Positions 57,086 through 64,000 of a stretch of 64,000 bases of DNA are shown one piece after another (the stretch's first letter is position 1; every line of letters begins with the position of its first letter). The stretch lies in assembly GCA_963750735.1 (NCBI GenBank), contig CAVVRY010000006.1, positions 248,001 to 312,000 on the forward strand, given 5' to 3'. The translations under genes were made by a program, and so were the position numbers. Under the pieces are notes generated by a model, which was not told the DNA's origin, did not search any database, and saw only the letters and a list, made by a program, of their open reading frames with translations. The stretch is from JANTGF01 sp963750735 (GTDB lineage Bacteria > Bacteroidota > Bacteroidia > Bacteroidales > VadinHA17).

Positions 57086-57331
57086 TTGTTTAAGGAGTTA
57101 CTGGTTTCTATCTTATCATTTGGGGAAAGCAAATATCTGAAAATTATTTTAGAATTAAAAGGATTAGATAGACTCAATATAAATTAAAAAAAAAAGGCAT
57201 ATCAATGTAGATATATTGTTCTGGTTTCAAGTAAATTCATATTCTTTTTTTATTAAAATTTCATCTTCATGTTTTTCAGCATAGAGACTGAAGAGATGAA
57301 TTAATATTTTTCGAAGAGTATTTTCTGGCTT

Positions 57332-57547
57332 ATGAAAAATTTCTTAAAAAGGGCGTTCTATCTCTATTACGATGGGTTTAGATCAATGACTATTGGAAAA
57401 CAACTGTGGGTAATTATCCTTATTAAGTTGTTCATAATGTTTGCAGTGCTCAAACTTTTCTTTTTTCCTGACTTATTAAAATCTAAGTTCTCTAATGATG
57501 ATCAAAGAGGGAATTATGTAATAGAACAACTCACTCAAAAAAAATAA
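57332..57547 (+). CDS. DUF4492 small membrane protein of the cytochrome bd operon
   Basis: Protein of 71 residues with one long hydrophobic helix (about 22-48), preceded by FLKRAFYLYYDGFRSMTIGKQLW, the DUF4492 signature. In Bacteroidota this gene precedes cydA, as here (3 bases). Function unknown; a small accessory subunit or assembly factor of cytochrome bd is likely. Confidence 0.85.
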   Translation: MKNFLKRAFYLYYDGFRSMTIGKQLWVIILIKLFIMFAVLKLFFFPDLLKSKFSNDDQRGNYVIEQLTQKK

Positions 57548-57550
57548 ATC

Positions 57551-59113
57551 ATGATTGATCAAGTCGACATGTCATTGGTTGATTGGTCCACGGGCCCAGT
57601 TTGCCCTTACATCAATCTACCACTGGCTATTTGTCCCACTTACACTGGGTTTATCCTTCATTATAGCGATAATGGAAAGTTTTTATGTGAAAACAGGGGA
57701 TGAATTCTGGAAAAAGACTACTAAATTCTGGATGACCATCTTCGGTATAAACTTTGCAATTGGGGTGGCTACAGGAATTATTCTCGAATTTGAGTTTGGT
57801 ACCAACTGGTCTAATTATTCCTGGTTTGTAGGGGACATTTTTGGAGCTCCTCTTGCCATTGAAGGAATTATGGCATTTTTTCTTGAGTCTACTTTCATAG
57901 CAGTTATGTTTTTTGGCTGGAATAAGGTAAGCAAAAAGTTCCATCTTATTTCCACCTGGCTTGTAGCGATTGGTTCAAACCTTTCTGCCGTATGGATCCT
58001 TGTTGCAAATGCCTGGATGCAAAGTCCGGTGGGAATGTATTTTAACCCAGATACTGCTCGAAATGAAATGATTAGCTTCTGGGAAGTATTTCTCTCTCCA
58101 AATGCAGTCAATAAGTTTTTACATACTGTTTCATCCAGTTATGTTCTTGCATCATTGGTTGTAATAGGTATAAGTTCCTGGTACCTACTAAAGAACAGGG
58201 AACTTTTATTTGCTAAAAAGAGCATAATTATTGCAGCAGCATTTGGCTTGGTCGGATCAGTGAATATGATAGGATCGGGAGACAATTCCGCACGTGATGT
58301 GGCTGAAGCTCAGCCAATGAAATTTGCAGCTATGGAGGCCCTTTATGTAGGACAGGAGAAAGCTCCATTGGTAGCTGTGGGAGCGCTAAAAGGTAATGCT
58401 CAGGATGAATACAGGAAAAGAGATTTTATATTTAAAATTGAAATACCCAGTGTATTATCCTATATGGTACATCTCTCACCTACGGGTTTATACCTGGTAT
58501 TGTTGATTTGATTGAAGGAAATGAGGAGCGGGGTATTATTTCATTTGCCGAGAAAACTGAAAAGGGGACTGTAGCCATCGAAACTCTTAAAGAACTTAAA
58601 GAAGCAAAGGGTAAAGATGAAGCCAGGTATCAGGAACTTCGACAAAAGTTTGAAGATCCTGAGTGGATTGAATCCTATTTCAAATATTTTGGATATGGGT
58701 ATTTCAAAGGGCAAGATCCGGCATCGATTATTCCAAGTGTTGCTATGACCTTTTACTCCTTCCATCTAATGGTTGGCCTGGGCTTTTTATTCATTCTGTA
58801 TTTAGCTCTTATGCTCTATCTGGGTGTAAACAACAAACTGGAGGGAAAGAAATGGATACTACGTTTGGGCATATTAATGATTCCGCTCGCATATATGGCT
58901 TCTTCAGCAGGTTGGATTGTAGCTGAAGTAGGTCGACAGCCATGGGTAATTCAGGATATTCTTCCAACAATGGCAGCAGTTTCTGATATAAGTGCTGGGT
59001 CAGTCAAAATTACTTTCTGGCTATTTGCATTAGTATTCACAGCACTGTTAATTGCAGAATTAAAAATAATGTTTAAGCAGATTAATATAGGACCTAAAAT
59101 GGGAGGGCAATAA
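57551..59113 (+). CDS. cydA: Cytochrome bd quinol oxidase subunit I, frame broken twice
   Basis: Quinol-oxidising subunit of cytochrome bd, with b558, b595 and d hemes. The natural start is ATG 57551 (MIDQVDMSLVDWS). One extra C at 57588-57589 breaks the frame; without it the sequence continues DWSRAQFALTSIYHW with the heme-ligand His24. The middle part follows in another frame to 58484, where one base is missing near 58481-58484 (restoring LSPTGFIPGIVDLIEGN). The end has the conserved GWIVAEVGRQPWVIQ. Corrected length is about 520 residues. I treat both breaks as sequence errors. Short Q-loop type. Confidence 0.9.
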
Positions 59114-59114
59114 A

Positions 59115-60245
59115 ATGTTACTAAATATTTCACATTTATTTTTTCAGCAATATTGGTGGATAATAATATTCCTTCTAGCTGCGATTCTGGTTTTTTTGAT
59201 GTTTGTACAGGGTGGCCAATCACTAATTTATACACTCGGTAAATCAGAAATTGACCGAACTATCATTTTAAATGCCATCGGAAGGAAGTGGGAGTTTACT
59301 TTTACGACTCTTGTAACATTTGGAGGAGCATTTTTTGCATCCTTTCCACTTTTTTATTCCACCAGTTTCGGTGGGGCCTACTGGGTTTGGATGGCAATCT
59401 TATTTTGTTTTATCATTCAGGCAGTTTCATATGAATTCAGGTCAAAACCTAATAATTTCCTTGGAAAAAAAACCTTTGATCTTTTCCTATTTATAAATGG
59501 TGTACTGGGTACGCTATTAATTGGAACAGCAGTTGGTACTTTTTTTACAGGCTCTGAATTTTCTGTTAATGAACTAAACCTTTCCAGATGGGAAACTCCA
59601 TATCATGGACTTGAGGCTGTATTAAATATCCAGAATATTTCTCTGGGACTGGCTGTTTTATTTCTTGCACGAACACTGGGCATACTTTTTATACTCAATA
59701 GCATTGATCGTGAACAAATAGTTACAAGAGCAAGGAAGCAGCTATGGATTGAAGCTGGAGTATTTCTTGTATTTTTCTTATTTTTCCTGATAAGGTTAAT
59801 GTTTATTGAGGGATTTGCTTACCAGCCTGAAACAGGGTAGGTCTTTATGGAAGCGAATAAATATTTCAATAACATTCTTCAAATGCCTCTGAATACTATA
59901 ATATTACTAATTGGAGTGGTATTGGTACTCTGGGGATTATTTATAAGTCTTTTTAGGGAATCTATAAAAGGGATCTGGTTTTCTGGAGCAGGCACAATTT
60001 TGGCAGTGTTTTCACTCTTTATACTAGCCGGATTGAATCAGACATGCTTCTATCCATCTACCTTTGATTTACAGAGTTCCCTTACTATTCAAAATGCCTC
60101 ATCAAGTTATTATACTTTAAAGGTCATGTCTTTTGTTTCACTGATGGTTCCTTTTGTAATTGCATATATATGGTATGCATGGAAGGCCATTAGCAACAAA
60201 AGAATCACTGAAGAGGAAATGAAAGAAGAATCACATGTTTATTAA
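59115..60245 (+). CDS. cydB: Cytochrome bd quinol oxidase subunit II, interrupted by in-frame TAG
   Basis: Second large subunit, eight helices. The first 241 residues (FVQGGQSLIYTLGKSEIDR, GRKWEFTFTTLVTFGGAFFASFP, GLEAVLNIQNISLGLAVLFL) end at a TAG at 59838-59840. The frame then continues without a shift, VFMEANKYFNNILQMPL, to the stop at 60245; the total of 376 codons is the normal CydB length. TAG is one base from CAG, GAG and AAG, so a substitution (real or erroneous) is the simple explanation. A true split, with a restart at ATG 59847, is the alternative. Confidence 0.85.
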
Positions 60246-60262
60246 TTTAAAAATTTAAAGTT

Positions 60263-60379
60263 ATGTTGTTAGGATCTATATTTCTTTATCTGATTTGGCC
60301 CTTACTCATACTAGTTGGATATGTTGTATCCGGATGGGCAATAAATAAGTTCGATTCAAATCTTCAGAGCAAGGAGTAG
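60263..60379 (+). CDS. CydX-like small membrane protein (38 aa)
   Basis: ATG 60263 to TAG 60379 encodes 38 residues: one hydrophobic helix (LGSIFLYLIWPLLILVGYVV) then a short polar tail SGWAINKFDSNLQSKE. Size, single N-terminal helix with a Trp, and position 17 bases after cydB match the third subunit CydX/CbdX of other bd oxidases. Sequence similarity to E. coli CydX is weak, so the call is by context and shape. Too short for most gene finders. Confidence 0.65.
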   Translation: MLLGSIFLYLIWPLLILVGYVVSGWAINKFDSNLQSKE

Positions 60380-60521
60380 CATCAAAACATATTATTCATA
60401 GAATTTTAATTCCAATGTTATTTCCTTAGGGTTTCGCAGTATATAATTATGTAAAAAGAATTAATAGCTTTGTTAATTCTTGAGTTCTCTATAATTCACA
60501 AATTACAAATTCATTCTAATT

Positions 60522-62570
60522 ATGAAATTACTTTATCTAAAATTAATCCGGTTCACCCTTCCATTTGGGATACTCTGGGGATTGATATCATTGATATCGA
60601 CCGGACAAAGTCTTACGGGGCAATATGATAAATATCTGAGCCCGGTTGAGGTTAATCAAGTCTTGTCAGACTTTAATAAGAAGTTCCCGGAAAAAACCAG
60701 GATTATTTCATCTAGCTCAATCACCAGGTAAGCTAAATGTAAATCTTTTGGAAATTGGACCGGAGACTAAAAACTCTAAAAAAACCGTCCCGGCTGTTTT
60801 GGTAGTAGCAAACATGGAAGGACACACTCCAATTTCTACAATGGGAGCTTTTACCTGGCTGACCATATCTTGAAAAACTCACCACAGAAAGATTCCTTAA
60901 CATGGTATATTCTTGCCTGTGGCAATCCGGATGCCCTTGACAGGTATTTCAAAAAACTTAAGCACCAAAATTCAGGTAATTATCATCCATATAATGACGA
61001 TATGGATGATCAGACAGATGAAGATGGATTCAATGACCTGAATGGAGATGGCTATATAACACAAATGAGAGTTAAAGATCCTACAGGAACAATGATAGTG
61101 GTAGATAGTGATCCAAGGATGCTGAGAAAAGCCGATCCAATAAAAGGAGAAAAAGGATTATATAAAATTTATTCAGAAGGTATTGATGATGATGGTGATG
61201 GTAAATACAATGAGGATGGAGTTGGCGGGATTAATGTGGGTGTTAATTTCCCCCACTTGTTTAAACCATTCACTCCTGAAAGCGGCTTGTGGCCAGGATG
61301 TACCGATGAATCATTCCAATTGATAAAATTTATTTATGAGCATCCTGAAATTGCTATGACTTTTACTTTTGGCTCAACAAACTTTTGTATGGTGCCTCCC
61401 AAAGGAGGAAGGAAAGCGGGAGTTGATATGAACAAGATTAAGATTCCCGAAAGAATGGCTCCACAGTTTAATGCTGATCCAAACAAGACTTACACAATGA
61501 AGGAAGTTATGGAATTAGTTCAGGCTGTAGTTCCCCCAGGAATGGAAGTAACAGAAAGCATGGTTGCCAGTTTTCTTGGATTGGGAGCTGTTGTGAATCC
61601 ATTGGAAGCCGATCTTAAGTTTTACAAAGAACTATCGGAGCAATATAAAGAATACCTGAAAAGTAAAAAGGTAGAAGCGGAAAGACTTGACCCTGCAAAA
61701 GCGAAAGATGGTTCATTTGAGCTGTGGTCATATTATCATCTGGGAGTTCCGACCTTTTCAATGGATTTTTGGACACTTCCAAAAGTCAAGGAAGAAAAGA
61801 AGGAAAAAAGTGGATTAACATTGGAAAGTCTTGGGAAAATGTCCTCCGAAGATTTTTTAGCCTTAGATAAGGAGAAAGTTGCTGCATTTCTAAAAGAATC
61901 AGGTGCCCCGGATCAGTTTTCAGCTGAAACGGTTATTAAGATGGTGGAAAGTGGAAAAACCAACCCGAAGCAAATGGCCGGAATGATGAAAAATATGCCC
62001 AAGCCAAAAGCTGAAAAAGAGGGGGATCCAAAGACCAAGGCTCTACTTGCATATAGCGATAGTCAACTTGAAGGAAAAGCATTCGTTGATTGGAAACCTT
62101 TTAATCATCCTACTTTAGGCGAAGTGGAAATTGGAGGAATGGTTCCTTATGCTGATAATACCCCAAAAGCGGAAATTATGGATTCAATATTTGCAATTCA
62201 GATTCCATATATTTTTGAAATAACAAAAAAACTCCCAAAATTGGAAATAGTGAAGACTGAGGTAAAGGCCAAAGGTGGTGGAATATTTGAATTAAATGTT
62301 TGGGTAGGAAATTCTTCCTTCTTGCCTTTCCCAACAGAAATGGGCAAAAAGAACGAGCAACCTGCTCCAGCCATTTTGTCATTGAAGAGTAATGAATTGG
62401 AGATAATTTCGGGCAAAAAGCGAACTCCGGTTCAAAGTATAGCTGGGCTACAAAATAAAAAGCTAACCTGGTTAATAAAGTCAGATAAAAAATCAGATGT
62501 TACTATTGAGTTAGCGGCCACCAATGCTTGGGGTGATAGCAAAAATGTTAAAATAGGAGGTGCAAAATGA
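60522..62570 (+). CDS. M14 carboxypeptidase-family protein lacking zinc ligands, frame broken twice
   Basis: Exported M14-like protein of about 682 residues once two indels are corrected: an extra A at 60714 (giving ISSAQSPGKLNVNLLEIG) and a missing T in the run 60849-60852 (giving GAFYLADHILKNSP). Signal peptide about residues 1-28. Compared with the next gene, the zinc motif HGNE is replaced by EGHT in VANMEGHTPIS, the substrate Arg of PNRNW is lost (VGVNF), the third ligand His of FAFHNSG is Gly (FTFGSTN), and the catalytic Glu is Asp (TFSMDFW). It keeps Asp-rich calcium-type loops (DDDGDGKYNEDG). It is therefore probably a non-catalytic paralogue. Confidence 0.8.
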
Positions 62571-64000
62571 AAAAAATTATAAAATATCTTGGTTTAGCTC
62601 TTATTGGAGTTGTTTTAATAGTTCCGGTGAAAGGGCAATCAGCAGAGGTTAAAGTTCCGCTGCGATTCGACTTCTATTACACATACGATCAGGTTTGTGA
62701 TGCTTTAAAAGCTCTGAATAAAGCCTTTCCTGATTTGACAAGCCTTGATTTGGTCGGGAAAAGTGAAGAGGGTAGGGAGATTTATGCTCTTACTATTAAC
62801 AATCCTAAAACCGGTGATCCGCTAAGTAAACCTGGAGTTTATGTTGACGGTAACATTCATGGGAATGAACTTCAGGCTGCTGAAGTAGGTTTGTATTTCG
62901 CCAATGAAATGCTTACCAAATATGGGAAAAACGAGAAAATCACTAAGTTGGTTGATAAGAATGCCTATTACATACTTCCTATTGTAAATGTTGATGGCAG
63001 ATATCACTTTTTTGCTGATGCCAACACGTCAAGTTCTAATAGAGGACTTCGCAGACCAAAAGACGATGATCGGGATGGCCTGTTTGATGAAGATTTTACA
63101 GATGATTTAGATGGGGATGGAAATATCTGTCAGATGAGGAAAAAGGACCCATTTGGTCAGTATAAAACCGATCCGGAAGATCCAAGGTTAATGGTCAGGG
63201 TGAAGCCTGGTGAAATGGGTGAATGGACTATACTCGGTAACGAAGGTATTGACAACGACGGCGATGGACGCATTAATGAAGATTCTGAAGGTTATGTCGA
63301 TCCGAATAGAAACTGGGGTTATAACTGGGAACCAAACTATGTGCAACGGGGAGCAGGGTATTATCCTTTTTCAGGGGTAGGTATAAGTGACATTCGTGAT
63401 TACATCATGGCCAGGCCTAATATCATTATGGTGTTTGCCTTCCACAATTCCGGCGGGATGTATTTACGCGGTCCCAGTGTAAAATCACAAGGAGAGTTTC
63501 AGCAGGGAGATATAAAAGTATTTGATTACCTGGGACAAAATGCAGAGAAAATTGTTCCTGGATACAGGTATCTGATCAGTTGGAAGGATCTTTATTCAAC
63601 TTATGGTGATTTCGGTGACTTTATGGATAATATTGTTGGTGCGTACACTTTTGTTGGTGAATTATTTATGTCTAGTTCTGAGACCTATAAGAAGGTTGAG
63701 AAGGGAAAAGATTCAGGTGAAAGTGATTCTTTCTTTGGTGAAAACAATGCCCGTTCCCGTGAACGCTTAAAATTCAATGATCATGTAGCTTTAGGTGAGT
63801 TATACACACCTTGGAAATCATATACACACCCTGTTTATGGTGATATTGAAATAGGCGGGTGGGTGAAAATGAGTTCTCGATTACCACATCCATTTATGCT
63901 GCAGGATCTCGTCCATAGGAATGCAGCAGCGGTAATTTTCGCCTCAGAGCAGACACCTACTATAAATATGGAGGTTTTTGAAAAAGAAGAAATAGGCAAG
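62567..64000 (+). CDS. M14 family zinc carboxypeptidase (3' end beyond window)
   Basis: Active-type M14 metallocarboxypeptidase, 478 codons before the window ends, still open. Signal peptide about residues 1-24 (ends VKGQS). Zinc ligands His and Glu in GNIHGNELQA, substrate-binding NR in DPNRNWGYNW, third ligand in FAFHNSGGM, and catalytic Glu in GAYTFVGELF. Two Asp-rich inserts (DDDRDGLFDEDF, DNDGDGRINED) look like calcium loops. ATG 62567 overlaps the TGA of the previous gene (ATGA), behind a good AGGAGG at 62555-62560, unusual in this phylum, so the two proteins are made together. Confidence 0.92.
   Translation, partial: MKKIIKYLGLALIGVVLIVPVKGQSAEVKVPLRFDFYYTYDQVCDALKALNKAFPDLTSLDLVGKSEEGREIYALTINNPKTGDPLSKPGVYVDGNIHGNELQAAEVGLYFANEMLTKYGKNEKITKLVDKNAYYILPIVNVDGRYHFFADANTSSSNRGLRRPKDDDRDGLFDEDFTDDLDGDGNICQMRKKDPFGQYKTDPEDPRLMVRVKPGEMGEWTILGNEGIDNDGDGRINEDSEGYVDPNRNWGYNWEPNYVQRGAGYYPFSGVGISDIRDYIMARPNIIMVFAFHNSGGMYLRGPSVKSQGEFQQGDIKVFDYLGQNAEKIVPGYRYLISWKDLYSTYGDFGDFMDNIVGAYTFVGELFMSSSETYKKVEKGKDSGESDSFFGENNARSRERLKFNDHVALGELYTPWKSYTHPVYGDIEIGGWVKMSSRLPHPFMLQDLVHRNAAAVIFASEQTPTINMEVFEKEEIGK

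Noticed and set aside
60646..60873. Independent gene within the first M14 frame
   Set aside because: Its useful part joins the flanking frames into one M14-like protein when two indels are corrected.
1..64000. CRISPR array, prophage, insertion sequence or integron
   Set aside because: No regularly spaced repeats, transposase or integrase reading frames, or phage structural genes were seen; gene content is housekeeping, respiratory and envelope-related throughout.

Overview
The window is a 64 kb AT-rich chromosomal segment of a member of the Bacteroidota, most likely the Bacteroidia (a Marinilabiliales-like aerobic or microaerobic lineage is my guess). Pointers are a PorQ type IX secretion gene, a T9SS type B sorting domain, the TAnnTTTG type of -7 promoter box, weak Shine-Dalgarno sites, type B L31, DUF4492 before cydA, and the alternative complex III gene order. 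I see no prophage, IS element, rRNA operon or CRISPR array. Two tRNA genes are present (Pro-CGG, His-GTG).

Layout. 1-5.5 kb: end of a small membrane protein, a prolyl oligopeptidase lipoprotein, a deoxynucleoside kinase, an OmpA/TPR lipoprotein and a SPOUT RNA methyltransferase. 5.7-9.6 kb: sucC, then on the minus strand an arginine deiminase preceded by two CDGSH iron-sulfur proteins, and an RDD membrane protein. 9.7-12.1 kb: tRNA-Pro, a DUF1080 protein and a Tat-exported Gfo/Idh/MocA oxidoreductase. 12.2-20.1 kb (minus): a GT9 glycosyltransferase, a DUF6165-like protein, priA, pfkA, ispH, cmk and porQ. 20.2-32.3 kb: lipid kinase, tRNA-His, flippase, Bax-inhibitor protein, a class V PLP enzyme with a GNAT-like partner, rpmE2, lon, coaD, a TlpA-like protein and a Nudix protein. 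32.3-42.6 kb: pyrE, SRPBCC, birA, then rsfS-ftsH-DUF2007-cdsA-psd, a Cys-rich secreted protein, a flavodiiron protein, an HMA lipoprotein, an AI-2E transporter and a PKD/T9SS protein.

42.9-60.4 kb is a respiratory island. It encodes alternative complex III (actABCDEF, plus strand), a divergent UbiA-like protein, a convergent caa3-type oxidase operon (sco-coxA-coxC-coxD-coxB-ctaB), and a cytochrome bd operon (DUF4492-cydA-cydB and a 38-residue CydX-like protein). Quinol can therefore be oxidised either through ACIII, cytochrome c and caa3, or directly by bd; the flavodiiron protein 3 kb upstream adds oxygen or NO scavenging. 60.5-64 kb holds two tandem M14 carboxypeptidase-family proteins. The first lacks all three zinc ligands; the second keeps them and runs off the window.

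Seven genes carry single-base indels and cydB has an in-frame TAG. The affected genes include the normally essential cmk, and their downstream parts are well conserved. I read most of these as sequence or assembly errors, but the present sequence cannot prove it. For such genes I give the whole span and state where the frame changes.
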